Shown here: positions 23,848 through 33,912 of the stretch, piece after piece | Layout of the letters: each line of letters opens with the position of its first letter | Numbering within the stretch: position 1 is the first letter of the stretch | Assembly: GCF_000381765.1 (NCBI RefSeq) | Contig: NZ_KB907075.1 | Location: forward strand, 186,001 to 250,000 | Direction of reading: 5' to 3' | Length of the DNA stretch: 64,000 bases | Source: [Zimmermannella] faecalis ATCC 13722 | GTDB taxonomy: Bacteria; Actinomycetota; Actinomycetes; Actinomycetales; Microbacteriaceae | The notes under the pieces: generated by a model | What the model saw: only the letters and a program-made list of their open reading frames with translations | The model's database searches: none | Told to the model about the DNA's origin: nothing | Program-made: the position numbers and the translations under genes

Positions 23848-24233
23848 GCCGCGGCCAGCGCATCGCCGCCGTCGTGGCCGTGGTCGTCGCGGCCGCGGGG
23901 CTCGCGTTCGCGATAACGTTCGGCATCGCGATGCTCGCGGGCGGGGGACCTGCGACGATCACGCGCCTCGAGACCGCCGTGCAGATGTGCGACGCCCCCG
24001 ACGACCCGTATCTCGCGCCGCAGGTCGAGCTGCGCGACGACGGCCGCGTGCTCGAGTTCACCCCCACGGCCGAGTTCGACGACGAGGTACTCATCGACTC
24101 GATGTGGCACTGCCTCAAGTCGCAGTCGGGGCTCTCGGACGACTACGAGCCGGGCGAGGTCGAGCACGGCGTGCGCGTGAGCGAGATCGACCCCGACGAC
24201 GGCACGTTTACGATCGAGATCGTCGACGAGTAG
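23844..24233 (+). CDS. Small membrane-anchored protein, cassette gene B (copy 1)
   Basis: Unrecognised protein of 129 residues. N-terminal anchor (RIAAVVAVVVAAAGLAFAIT, about residues 6-25), then ITRLETAVQMCDAPDDPYLA, an acidic beta-rich domain (LRDDGRVLEFTPTAEFDDEV) and a second Cys in DSMWHCLKSQSGL. The protein at 25051 has the same layout (ARLDSAVAACSVAAGTPADV, then NMSCLMSTVGVGK), with both cysteines preserved, so the two are paralogues. The two cysteines could form a disulfide outside the cell. The start overlaps gene A by four bases. Confidence 0.75.
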   Translation: MSRGQRIAAVVAVVVAAAGLAFAITFGIAMLAGGGPATITRLETAVQMCDAPDDPYLAPQVELRDDGRVLEFTPTAEFDDEVLIDSMWHCLKSQSGLSDDYEPGEVEHGVRVSEIDPDDGTFTIEIVDE

Positions 24234-24328
24234 CGGGCACGTCGTTCCGCGGATGGGCGGCGCTCATTCCCCGAGCGGATGCGCGCCGGCCACGCGGGCT
24301 GGTTGGCTGAGAGTCTGACCAGCACAGT

Positions 24329-24376
24329 GCCGGTTGAACACAGGGCCGGATGAACACAGGGCCAGATCACCACAGG
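24329..24376 (+). repeat. Three tandem 16-bp repeats before cassette gene A (copy 2)
   Basis: Units at 24329-24344 (GCCGGTTGAACACAGG), 24345-24360 (GCCGGATGAACACAGG) and 24361-24376 (GCCAGATCACCACAGG) are head to tail; units 1 and 2 differ at one base and unit 3 at four from unit 1. The array ends in the AAGGA ribosome binding region of the gene at 24389. Copy 1 of the cassette lacks it. A repeated operator or mRNA leader element is possible. Confidence 0.8.
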
Positions 24377-24388
24377 AAGGAGCGGCGC

Positions 24389-25054
24389 ATGGACATGCCA
24401 CCGCTGCCACCGCTGCGACGCGCATCCGCCCCGCCGGCCGAGGCCGAGTCGTCGATCCCCGCGCCGCCAAGCTCCGCGTCGTCAACCCCCGCGCCGTCAA
24501 CCCCGGCGCCCTCGCGCGACGCGAGCGGCTGGGGCACCCTCGAGAGCGAGCCCGCCGAGGCGACGCAGCCCACGACCCAGGACGCGCCCGCGCGCGACGA
24601 GCTCCCGCCGCTGCCCGCGCTCGCCGAGTCGTCGGCGCAGACGGAACCGGCCACGCTGGCCGAGCCCACCGCATCCGCCACCAAGCCGCGCCGCGGCGGC
24701 GTGACGCTGCCCGTGCTCATCGGCATCGGGGTCGTGGCGCTGCTCATCGGCGCCGGCGGCCTGCTCGGCGCCCGCACGTTCCTGCAGCCGTCGGCCCTCG
24801 AGTCGGTGCCCGAGCGCTGCCACCTCGCCGAGGGCGGCTACGAGCTCAGCGAGACGGCCCTCACGATTCCGGCCCCGGCCGACGTGAGCGCCGCGCCCCG
24901 GTTCGCCGGCGACGTCGCGTGCGTCGCGTACGTGCTCGGTGGCGAAGACACCCAGATCGAAGAGGGCGGCACGCTGCCCGACCTCGAGGGCCTCGAGGGC
25001 TACACGGCGACGATCGATCCCGAATCCGGCGACTTTACGGTGGAGCAATCATGA
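24389..25054 (+). CDS. Membrane-anchored protein, cassette gene A (copy 2, with long disordered N-terminus)
   Basis: Unrecognised protein of 221 residues, a paralogue of the gene at 23404. Residues 1-105 are a low-complexity Pro/Ala/Ser/Glu cytoplasmic region (PPSSASSTPAPSTPAPS), then a membrane anchor (LPVLIGIGVVALLIGAGGLL, about 108-127), then the shared extracytoplasmic domain opening SVPERCHLAEGGYELSETAL with a second Cys in DVACVAYVLGG. AAGGA lies eight bases before the ATG at 24389; an ATG at 24350 lies inside the tandem repeats. It overlaps gene B copy 2 by ATGA. Confidence 0.72.
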   Translation: MDMPPLPPLRRASAPPAEAESSIPAPPSSASSTPAPSTPAPSRDASGWGTLESEPAEATQPTTQDAPARDELPPLPALAESSAQTEPATLAEPTASATKPRRGGVTLPVLIGIGVVALLIGAGGLLGARTFLQPSALESVPERCHLAEGGYELSETALTIPAPADVSAAPRFAGDVACVAYVLGGEDTQIEEGGTLPDLEGLEGYTATIDPESGDFTVEQS

Positions 25055-25521
25055 GCCACGAGACCAGCGCGAGCCCGAACCGCACGGCCACCCCGGCCCG
25101 CCGTTTCGGCGCGATCCCGATCGTCGCGACGGTCGTCGTCGGCCTCGCCGTCGGTGCCGGCGCCGCGTTCGGCGCGACGTCGCTGTTCGGCGGGAGCCCC
25201 GCATCCGCCCGACTCGACAGCGCCGTCGCCGCCTGCAGCGTCGCCGCTGGCACCCCGGCCGACGTCACGAACTTCGCGACGGTCACCGACGCGACGCACC
25301 TCGAGTACGTCGCGACCGGCGAGGTCGAGTCGGAGTCGGGGCAGAACGCGCACTACACGAACATGTCGTGCCTCATGTCGACGGTCGGCGTCGGCAAGCT
25401 CGAGTTCCCCGCGATTCTGCAGGGCCCGTTCGTCGTTGAGGTCGAGACCGAGCTGGCGACCGTGCACGTGACGGGCGACGACTTCGACAGCGCGACTCTC
25501 ACGATTACCCTCACCTCCTAG
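25051..25521 (+). CDS. Membrane-anchored protein, cassette gene B (copy 2)
   Basis: Unrecognised protein of 156 residues, a paralogue of the gene at 23844. A polar N-terminus (SHETSASPNRTATPARR) is followed by an anchor (AIPIVATVVVGLAVGAGAAF, about residues 21-40) and a domain with Cys in SAVAACSVAAG and TNMSCLMSTVG, ending in an acidic beta pattern (VHVTGDDFDSATLTITLTS). It ends the four-gene unit and is followed five bases later by a long hairpin terminator. Exposed outside the cell; no function can be named. Confidence 0.75.
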   Translation: MSHETSASPNRTATPARRFGAIPIVATVVVGLAVGAGAAFGATSLFGGSPASARLDSAVAACSVAAGTPADVTNFATVTDATHLEYVATGEVESESGQNAHYTNMSCLMSTVGVGKLEFPAILQGPFVVEVETELATVHVTGDDFDSATLTITLTS

Positions 25522-25526
25522 TCCCC

Positions 25527-25601
25527 CCCCAGTTGAGTGGTCTGAAATTGCTGTTCTGAGGCCTCAAAACAGCAATTTCAGACCACTCAACTGGGGTTTT
25601 T
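25527..25601 (+). terminator. Perfect 29-bp hairpin with T-tract
   Basis: Arms 25527-25555 and 25568-25596 are exact complements; the 12-base loop contains the palindrome TGAGGCCTCA. TTTTT follows at 25597, giving a good rightward terminator. The convergent serine hydrolase gene ends at 25607, and a long stem could stop that transcript too. The arm length equals that of the hairpin at 10276-10337. Confidence 0.85.
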
Positions 25602-25606
25602 CGGGG

Positions 25607-26968
25607 TTAGCAGTCGCGGGAGAGGGCCGCGTCGGCGATGTCGTAGGCGAGGTGCACGCGCACGTCGTTGTCTTGGCTGATCTCGGAGGCGGTCCAGAAC
25701 ACCGTCACCTGCCGCAGCCCGTCGGGGCTCGAGAGCGTCAGCGCGCGATAGCCGAGGCCCGAACCGAGGTGCCCGTACACGTATCCGGGCTCGCCGATCT
25801 GCACCGCGCTCGTGCCTGCGTCGTCGGTCGTGACGCTGCCAGAGCCCTCCTCGGGCTCGTCGGGCCAGTTCTCGGGAACGGATGGGCCGGGCGCCGCGGC
25901 GGGTGCTTCCGTCGGCGCCGCGCCGGTCGTCCCCTCCGCCTCGGGCGAGGCCCTCGGCTCGACGAGCTGCGAGTTGATGAGCGTCGGCTCGCTGTCACCG
26001 CACTGGTTGCCACGCGCCTGCACGCCGAGCCCATAGCCCTCGTCGTTGAGCCGCAGCATGTAGCCGACGAGCCGCGGCGACAAGATCTGCCCCGTGAGCA
26101 GCGCGCGCATGAACGTGCTCACGTCGGCCGGGGTCGATACGACGGCGCCGGCACCGGTCCACAGCGACGCGTCCTGCTCGGTAACGTCGATGCCAAGCCC
26201 CGACTCGACGACATAGCCGTGCAGCGAGTTGGTGGGGAGCGAGGTGCCCTCGGGGATGCTCGTGTTCGCGAGCCCGAGCGGGGTCGCGATGCGCTCGGCG
26301 AGCACCTCGGCGAGCGGCATGCCCGTGAGCTCCTCGATGAGCATCGTGAGCACGACATAGTTCGAGTTCGAGTACTCCCAGCCAGTGCCGGGGTCGAACA
26401 GCCAGTCCTGGCCGAGCGCGAGGTCGACGAGCTCCTCGTGGCTGCGCCCCTCTTCGAGGATGCTGATGATCTGCGTCGGGTCTTCGAGCGCGAGTGCCGG
26501 CACGTAGTCGGGCATGCCCGAGGTGTGCTGCAGCAGTTGCTCGACCGTGACGTCGCGCCCGCCGACGACGCCGGGCAGCACGTCTTCGATCGCGGTGTCG
26601 AGCGCGATCTCGCCGTCGTCGACGAGCTGCATCACGAGGGTCGCGACCATCGGTTTCGTGAGGCTCGCGACGCGGGATGCGTCGGTCGGTTTCGCGGGCA
26701 GCTCGCTGCGGGTCGACTGCACGCCGACGGCGCTCGACCACACCTCGTCGCCGTCGCGCACCTCGATCGTCACGGCCGGCGCACCGGCGTCGTGGAGGTC
26801 GTTCATGAGTGCGACGAGGTCGTCGGTCTCGAAGCTCGCGCTCTCGGTGGGGCGCAGCGGCACGGCGGTTGGCCCGGGCAGCGCCGAGCCGACGCAGCCG
26901 CTGAGCACGAGCGCGGCCACGGCGGCGGTCGCCGCCGAAACCCACCTCACGAAACTCGTTCTGCGCAT
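25607..26968 (-). CDS. Serine hydrolase lipoprotein (beta-lactamase / DD-peptidase fold)
   Basis: A protein of 453 residues. The signal peptide ends in a lipobox (LVLSGC), so it is anchored outside the membrane. The class C beta-lactamase-like domain has SxxK in RVASLTKPMVATLVMQ (nucleophile Ser), the helix LLQHTSGMPDYVPAL, and YSNSNYVVLTMLIEEL (the YxN element). A Pro/Ala-rich low-complexity stretch (TEAPAAAPGPSVPENWP) interrupts the C-terminal part before YGHLGSGLGYRALTLS, which supplies the HxG element. The family includes carboxypeptidases and esterases; no drug-resistance role should be assumed. ATG at 26968 is preferred over an upstream TTG. Confidence 0.85.
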   Translation of the reverse strand: MRRTSFVRWVSAATAAVAALVLSGCVGSALPGPTAVPLRPTESASFETDDLVALMNDLHDAGAPAVTIEVRDGDEVWSSAVGVQSTRSELPAKPTDASRVASLTKPMVATLVMQLVDDGEIALDTAIEDVLPGVVGGRDVTVEQLLQHTSGMPDYVPALALEDPTQIISILEEGRSHEELVDLALGQDWLFDPGTGWEYSNSNYVVLTMLIEELTGMPLAEVLAERIATPLGLANTSIPEGTSLPTNSLHGYVVESGLGIDVTEQDASLWTGAGAVVSTPADVSTFMRALLTGQILSPRLVGYMLRLNDEGYGLGVQARGNQCGDSEPTLINSQLVEPRASPEAEGTTGAAPTEAPAAAPGPSVPENWPDEPEEGSGSVTTDDAGTSAVQIGEPGYVYGHLGSGLGYRALTLSSPDGLRQVTVFWTASEISQDNDVRVHLAYDIADAALSRDC

Positions 26969-27105
26969 CCACAAAATCGTGCCACGTTCGCTCGACCGCT
27001 GTGTGAACGCGGGCCGTCACGCGCGGCAATATCGGATGCGAGCGGGCGCCGGCAGGACTACGCTGGCTCGCGCCTCCTCCCCTATTCACGTTCCGAAAGG
27101 ACCCC

Positions 27106-27672
27106 ATGGCCACCCCGCGCAACGCGACGACGAAGCCCATCCACGACCTGCTGGCCGACCGCTGGAGCCCCCGCGGCTTCGACGCGAGCTTCGAGATCTC
27201 GACCGAGCAGATGCGCACGCTGTTCGAGGCGGCCCGATGGTCGCCGTCGGCGTTCAACGCGCAGCCGTGGGCGTTCATCGCGGGCCGCCGCGGCACCGAC
27301 ACGTTCCAGCACATCCACGACGGGCTGCTGCCGTTCAACCAGCTCTGGACGAGCCGCGTGTCGGCGCTCGTGCTCACGCTCGCGCAGGTCGTGCGCGATG
27401 GCGAGCCGTTCGCCACCGCGCACTACGACCTCGGCCAGGCGGTCGCGCACCTCACGTTCCAGGCCGAAGCCCTCGACATCGACGTGCACCAGATGACCGG
27501 GTTCGACCGCGAGAAGTTCGAGTTCGAGATTCCCGAGGGATACGAGATCGTCTCGGCGATCGCGCTCGGCCGCTACGAGGATTCCGACGAGATCCCCGAG
27601 AAGATCCGCGAGCGCGACGCGTCGCCGCGCTCGCGGAAGTCGGTCGAGGAGATCGTGCTGGTTCGGGACTAG
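27106..27672 (+). CDS. Nitroreductase family protein
   Basis: A protein of 188 residues with the FMN-binding nitroreductase fold. Opening features are DLLADRWSPRGFDASFEIS, then the FMN-contact FEAARWSPSAFNAQPWAFIA with the conserved Arg/Ser-Pro-Ser pattern. Later parts are YDLGQAVAHLTFQAEALDI and ALGRYEDSDEIPEKIRERD with a closing Arg/Lys-rich segment for flavin phosphate. It reduces quinones, nitro compounds or flavin-like substrates with NAD(P)H. GAAAGG precedes the ATG. Monocistronic and divergent from the serine hydrolase; substrate unknown. Confidence 0.88.
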   Translation: MATPRNATTKPIHDLLADRWSPRGFDASFEISTEQMRTLFEAARWSPSAFNAQPWAFIAGRRGTDTFQHIHDGLLPFNQLWTSRVSALVLTLAQVVRDGEPFATAHYDLGQAVAHLTFQAEALDIDVHQMTGFDREKFEFEIPEGYEIVSAIALGRYEDSDEIPEKIRERDASPRSRKSVEEIVLVRD

Positions 27673-27695
27673 CAGAGCCGCGGCTAACCGCCGCC

Positions 27696-29852
<2,157 letters not shown>

Positions 29853-29920
29853 TGCGATCTCCTTCCGCTGGCCTGGTCTGGATGGGCGACTCGCGCCGGT
29901 CGCGCACCTCGCGCGCCGAA

Positions 29921-29967
29921 CCTGAGCCGATCTGACTCAAGTTTACGACTTTTCGCAGGTTACGCAA
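29921..29967 (-). promoter_or_regulatory. clpB: clpB promoter with HAIR-type (HspR) inverted repeat
   Basis: CCTGAGC-N7-ACTCAAG (29921-29941) matches the known HspR site CTTGAGT-N7-ACTCAAG with two mismatches in one arm. Leftward, a -35 candidate TTGCGT (29967-29962), a 16-bp spacer and -10 TAAACT (29945-29940) place the element over the transcription start, ideal for repression. hspR itself is not in the window. Confidence 0.7.
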
Positions 29968-30046
29968 GGATTCGAAACTGGGAAACCGACGGCGCGACAC
30001 GCCACGGCCACCCGCACCGGCGCCAAGTCGTTCACCTTTTGTTAAC

Positions 30047-30058
30047 CTTGAGTTCAAG
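30047..30058 (+). promoter_or_regulatory. 12-bp palindrome CTTGAGTTCAAG upstream of the SRPBCC gene
   Basis: The palindrome lies 86 bp before the ATG at 30144, just after TTGTTAAC. Its left half CTTGAGT is the same as an HspR/MerR-type half-site, and the HAIR element of clpB is 105 bp away on the other side of the divergent region. It could be an operator for the rightward gene; no experimental consensus is known to me. Confidence 0.35.
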
Positions 30059-30143
30059 CAACGGACACTCGTTGCCGCTGCCGCACCGTCGCGGCAGCCG
30101 TATCCACTGCCACACGGCATTCCGTAGAAGGAGGCGACATCAC

Positions 30144-30746
30144 ATGGCTGAAATCATCGGCAAGATCGGTCGCGAATCCGACGGCTACCGGGTCGTGTTC
30201 GAAATCGACTCACGATTCAGTCGCCGCGAGATCTGGCGCGCGATCAGCGACCGCACCGCCCTTGCGTCCTGGCTCGGGAAGTTCTCCCACGACCTCGCGA
30301 AGGGCACCGCGTTCACGGTCGAGTACCTGAACGACAACGACTACCGCATCGAGGGCGAGGTGCTCGAGAACTCGACCCTGCGCACCCTCGACTACACGTG
30401 GAAGTTCGGCGACTACCCGGCCTCAAACGTGCGCTTCGACCTCGAGAACGGGCTCATCTCGGGCACCCGCGTGCGCCTCACGGTGTCGGGCCTCGACAAC
30501 GCCGACGTCGTTCGCGCCGCCGCGACCTGGCACGCCCAGCTCGAGTTCCTGCGCTCGCGCCTCAACCACGCCGAGGTGCCGGCGTACGCGCTCCGGTTCC
30601 GCCGCGACGAGCTCGTCGAGCCCTACCGCCTGCAGGTGGAGCGCCTCGGCAGCGAGCCCGACGCGACGAACACGGTGACGCCGAGCCGCCCGGCACGCAA
30701 CAACCCCATGGTGTCGGTGCTGCACTCGCACGCCTACCTCGCGTAG
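30144..30746 (+). CDS. SRPBCC (START-like) domain protein
   Basis: A protein of 200 residues. Residues 15-140 match the AHSA1/SRPBCC ligand-binding fold: FEIDSRFSRREIWRAISDRT, ALASWLGKFSHDLAKGTAFT, RTLDYTWKFGD, and a late RVRLTVSGLDNADVVRAAAT followed by WHAQLEFLRSRL. The C-terminal 50 residues are polar and probably disordered. AAGGAGG precedes the ATG at 30144. It is divergent from clpB; AHSA1-like proteins can act with chaperones, but small-molecule binding is equally possible. Function unassigned. Confidence 0.8.
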   Translation: MAEIIGKIGRESDGYRVVFEIDSRFSRREIWRAISDRTALASWLGKFSHDLAKGTAFTVEYLNDNDYRIEGEVLENSTLRTLDYTWKFGDYPASNVRFDLENGLISGTRVRLTVSGLDNADVVRAAATWHAQLEFLRSRLNHAEVPAYALRFRRDELVEPYRLQVERLGSEPDATNTVTPSRPARNNPMVSVLHSHAYLA

Positions 30747-30772
30747 CAGCTCCCCTCCCGGCGTCGCGCGCG

Positions 30773-32194
30773 TCAGTGCCGCGCGTGGCGTTCGGTGAGG
30801 CGGCGCACCGCGAGCGCCGGAATCGTCAACCAGTCGGGCCGGTGCCGCGCCTCGTAGATCACCTCGTAGATCGCCTTGTCGAGCTCGTACGCGACGAGCA
30901 CCGACTCGATGTCCTCGGCGCCGATCTCGGCACCCGACTGCGCGCCGAGCGCCGCGAGCCCATCCGTGTAGCCCTGCAGGAACGACGCGCGCGCCGAGTC
31001 GGCCCACGCCCGCGCGACCTCGCGGCCCGCGCGCACCGAGAGCGCGCCCGAGACGTAGTCGAACGACCGCAGCATGCCCGCGAGGTCGCGCTGCGGCACG
31101 TCGGGCGAGTTGCGTTCCGCGAGCGACCGCAGCGGCTCGCCCTCGAAGTCGAGCAGTACCCAGCCGCGGTCGGGCACCGCGAGCACCTGGCCGAGGTGGT
31201 AGTCGCCGTGGATGCGCTGCAGCGACGGCCACGTCGCCCGCCGCGCGCGCTCGTACACGTCGTCGACCGCGTCGACGAGTGACTCGAGCTCGGGAAGCTC
31301 GCGCACCGCGACGCCGAAGCGGGCGCGCATCTGCTCGACCGCCTCGTCGACGTCGTCCTGATCGGGCGCGACCTGCGGCATCACCCGCGCGAGCGTCGCG
31401 TGCACCTCGGCCGTCGCCTCGCCGAGCGAGTGCGCGAGCTGCGAAAAGTCATCGCCGGCCTCGGCTGCGCGCAGGGCGACGCGCCAGGCGTCCTCGACGC
31501 CCGCGAAGAACTCCTGCGCGAACGCGAAGTGGCCCTGCAGCTCCCCCGCGTCGGGGTCGTGCCACGTGCCCGAGACCTGCCCGAACGTCGGCGGCACCCG
31601 CAGCGAGCCCGCCGCCGCGAGCGCGGTCTGCAGCGTCACGTCGGGATTGTCGCCGCCGTGCAGCGTGCGGAACACCTTGATGATGAGGGGCACCGCGAGC
31701 TCGCCGTCGTCGTCGCGCAGGTCGCAGATGATCGACGTGTTCGACTGCTCGCCGCTCAGCACGCGCGACGACGCGAAGCGGTGCGCGTGCGCGCCCGGCA
31801 TCGGCTGGCCGTACGCCTCGGCCGCGCCCTCGCCCGCGCCGATCGAGCTGCCCTCGTCGGCGATGAGCCCCATGAGCGCCCGCGCGAAGGCGGGGTCGTG
31901 GGGGCCGTCGACGAGCGCGGCGCGGTCGCCGTGTTCGGTCGCGGCGCCGATGTAGCCGAGCGGCTCGACGTCGGCGTCGATGTCGCGCACAACGAGCGGC
32001 ACCTGGTAGGTCTGGGGCCGCTCGGCCGCAGCGTCGCGCACGAGCGCGACCGTGATCATCCGCACCCCCGAGTCGTGCTCGGAGGCGCGCAGCTGATAGC
32101 TGCCGAGCAGCTCGAGGCGCCCCGGGCGCGACTCCCCCGCGAACCAACGCTGGTTCGGGAGCCAATCGCTCAGCAGATCAAGAACTTCAGACAT
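30773..32194 (-). CDS. mak: Maltokinase-like kinase
   Basis: A protein of 473 residues. The N-terminal cap reads LLSDWLPNQRWFAGESRPG, with a long acidic/Ala region typical of actinobacterial maltokinases. The kinase core has VPLIIKVFRTLHGGDNPDV (ATP-binding Lys), the catalytic loop in QRIHGDYHLGQVLAVPDRGW, and the metal site VLLDFEGEP, as in aminoglycoside-phosphotransferase-like folds. Mak makes maltose 1-phosphate for the GlgE route to alpha-glucan, normally next to or fused with treS. Neither treS nor glgE is adjacent here. GAGGAA precedes the ATG at 32194. Confidence 0.85.
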   Translation of the reverse strand: MSEVLDLLSDWLPNQRWFAGESRPGRLELLGSYQLRASEHDSGVRMITVALVRDAAAERPQTYQVPLVVRDIDADVEPLGYIGAATEHGDRAALVDGPHDPAFARALMGLIADEGSSIGAGEGAAEAYGQPMPGAHAHRFASSRVLSGEQSNTSIICDLRDDDGELAVPLIIKVFRTLHGGDNPDVTLQTALAAAGSLRVPPTFGQVSGTWHDPDAGELQGHFAFAQEFFAGVEDAWRVALRAAEAGDDFSQLAHSLGEATAEVHATLARVMPQVAPDQDDVDEAVEQMRARFGVAVRELPELESLVDAVDDVYERARRATWPSLQRIHGDYHLGQVLAVPDRGWVLLDFEGEPLRSLAERNSPDVPQRDLAGMLRSFDYVSGALSVRAGREVARAWADSARASFLQGYTDGLAALGAQSGAEIGAEDIESVLVAYELDKAIYEVIYEARHRPDWLTIPALAVRRLTERHARH

Positions 32195-32317
32195 CTCGTG
32201 ATTCCTCGCTGGGTAGACGTGCGCGAACGCAGGCACGCCCAAGCGTAGTTGGCGCCCGCGGGAATGCCTCCAGGCTTCCCGGCGCCGCGCGTGCCGAGGT
32301 GGAATAAACTGGTCGCT

Positions 32318-32842
32318 ATGGCACTGCCACAGGTATGCGTCACGTACCTCCTGCGCGACGGCGCGCAGGGCACCGAGGTACTGCTCGGGCGCAAGAAGCG
32401 CGGGCTCGGGGTCTCGAAGATCGTCGGGCTCGGGGGCAAGCTCAACTCGGGTGAGCATCCCCGCATCGCCGCGGTGCGCGAGATCGAAGAAGAGGCGAAT
32501 CTCTTCGTCGACCCGGGTCAGCTGCGCCACGTCGCGCTGCTCACCTACATCTTCGGCAGCAAGCCCGCGCTCTCGCAGGAGTCGTGGGTGTACCTCTGCC
32601 GCGATTGGATCGGCGAACCCGCCGAGAGCGACGAGGTCGCGCCCACCTGGTTTCCGCTCAGTGACCTGCCGCTCGACAGCATGTGGTCGGATGCCCAGTA
32701 CTGGCTGCCGCGCGCGCTGCGCGGCCAGTTCATCCGCGCGAGCTACGTGTTCGGCGCCGACCTGCACACGGCGGTCGCGTCCGACGACCCGTCGGCGGGG
32801 CTGCCGCGCCTCCCACCGCCCGGAACGCTCGGCGACGACTAG
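32318..32842 (+). CDS. Nudix hydrolase, 8-oxo-dGTP diphosphatase (MTH1) type
   Basis: A protein of 174 residues. The Nudix box runs GLGGKLNSGEHPRIAAVREI followed by EEEANL; the usual Gly after REUxEE is Asn here, a change tolerated in some members. The opening VCVTYLLRDGAQGTEVLLGR and KKRGLGVSKIVGLGGK resemble MTH1-like proteins that clear oxidised nucleotides. FPLSDLPLDSMWSDAQYWLP after the box fits MTH1-like enzymes as well. The stop shares a CTAG with the convergent methyltransferase stop. Exact substrate unproven. Confidence 0.85.
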   Translation: MALPQVCVTYLLRDGAQGTEVLLGRKKRGLGVSKIVGLGGKLNSGEHPRIAAVREIEEEANLFVDPGQLRHVALLTYIFGSKPALSQESWVYLCRDWIGEPAESDEVAPTWFPLSDLPLDSMWSDAQYWLPRALRGQFIRASYVFGADLHTAVASDDPSAGLPRLPPPGTLGDD

Positions 32843-33912
32843 CGTCGCGTCGTCAGCGTCACCGTGAACTTCGGGGTGCGCGCGAGCTGGCGCGTGGGGC
32901 CGACGATGCGCTCGAGGTGCTCGCGGTGGCGCAGGTGCGAGTTGAACACGGTAACGAGCTGGCCGCCGTCGCGCAGCACGCGGGCGGCCGCGCGGAACAG
33001 GTCGTTCGCCATGCCCTGCTGCACCTCGTGGCCGTCGTGGAACGGCGGGTTCAGCAGCACGAGCTCGCTCGAGGCATCGGCGAGGCCCGCGCCCGAGGTC
33101 GCCCGCACGACCTCGATGCGGTCGTCGAGCCCGTTCGCGCGGGCGGTCGCCGCCGCCGAGGCGCACGCGGCCCAGCTGCGGTCGGTCGCGACCACGCGCG
33201 CCGCCGGATGCTCGCGCGCAAACCAGGCCGCGAGTATCCCCGTGCCGCAGCCGAGGTCGACGACGTCGGCCGCGTCGAGCTCGGCCGAGCAGAGCGCCTC
33301 GATGAGGGCGCGCGTGCCGAGGTCGAGGGTCGGGCCCGCGAAGGCGGCGCCGTGCGCACACACCTCGAGGTCAAGGTCGCGGATGCGCGCCTCGCGCGGG
33401 TAGGTCGGTTCGCCGCCACGCCTCGGCAGGGTCGCGACGAGGGCCCGCGCCTTGCGGTGCCCGCGAGTCGCCCGCACCTCGCCGAAGTGTCGGGCGAGCT
33501 GCTCGTTCATCGAGCGGTTCAGGAACTTCTCGCGACCGCCGAGGATGAGCGTCACGCCGTCGTCGGCGTGGGCCGCCGCGACCTCGGCGAGCTCGTCGAG
33601 TTCGGCGAGCGACTTCGGCAGGCGGCCGGCGATGACGGTCGCGCCCGCGAAGAGCGAGGCGTCGAGGGCCGAGACCTCATCAACCTCTGCTTCGAGCCCG
33701 GCGAGCGCATCCGCCGCGAAGCCCGTGTCGCTGAACGCCCGGATGCGCGCCCCGGCTGCCCGCCCGGCCACGGCCGCGAGCGCGCGGGCGAACTCGCCGT
33801 CGGCCGTCTCGACCGTCGCAATCGACGCTCCCGAGCCCGCCCCCGAACCGGCGCCAAGCGCCCCGAGCGTCTCGAGCTCACCGAGCACGACCTCCACCAC
33901 CGCATCCGTCAC
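32839..33912 (-). CDS. RsmC/RlmG-type class I methyltransferase
   Basis: A protein of 357 residues in two related halves, as in RsmC/RlmG. The N-terminal non-catalytic half (about 1-180) includes GATVIAGRLPKSLAELDELA and LILGGREKFLNRSMNEQLA. The catalytic half has motif I DVVDLGCGTGILAAWFAREH, VVATDRSWAACASA, and the amino-methyltransferase motif LLNPPFHDGHEVQ. NPPFH marks guanine-N2 rRNA methyltransferases. GTG at 33912 is the best start; an ATG at 33984 would add an unconserved Cys/Arg-rich piece. Whether 16S or 23S rRNA is modified is not deducible. Confidence 0.85.
   Translation of the reverse strand: MTDAVVEVVLGELETLGALGAGSGAGSGASIATVETADGEFARALAAVAGRAAGARIRAFSDTGFAADALAGLEAEVDEVSALDASLFAGATVIAGRLPKSLAELDELAEVAAAHADDGVTLILGGREKFLNRSMNEQLARHFGEVRATRGHRKARALVATLPRRGGEPTYPREARIRDLDLEVCAHGAAFAGPTLDLGTRALIEALCSAELDAADVVDLGCGTGILAAWFAREHPAARVVATDRSWAACASAAATARANGLDDRIEVVRATSGAGLADASSELVLLNPPFHDGHEVQQGMANDLFRAAARVLRDGGQLVTVFNSHLRHREHLERIVGPTRQLARTPKFTVTLTTRR

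Noticed and set aside
25607-26968. Beta-lactamase resistance gene
   Set aside because: The fold and SxxK/YxN elements are shared by DD-peptidases and esterases, and the lipoprotein anchor and low-complexity insert do not indicate a drug-inactivating enzyme.
30773-33361. An 862-codon leftward frame ahead of the maltokinase
   Set aside because: The part upstream of 32194 overlaps the Nudix and methyltransferase genes and has no domain; GAGGAA marks the real start.
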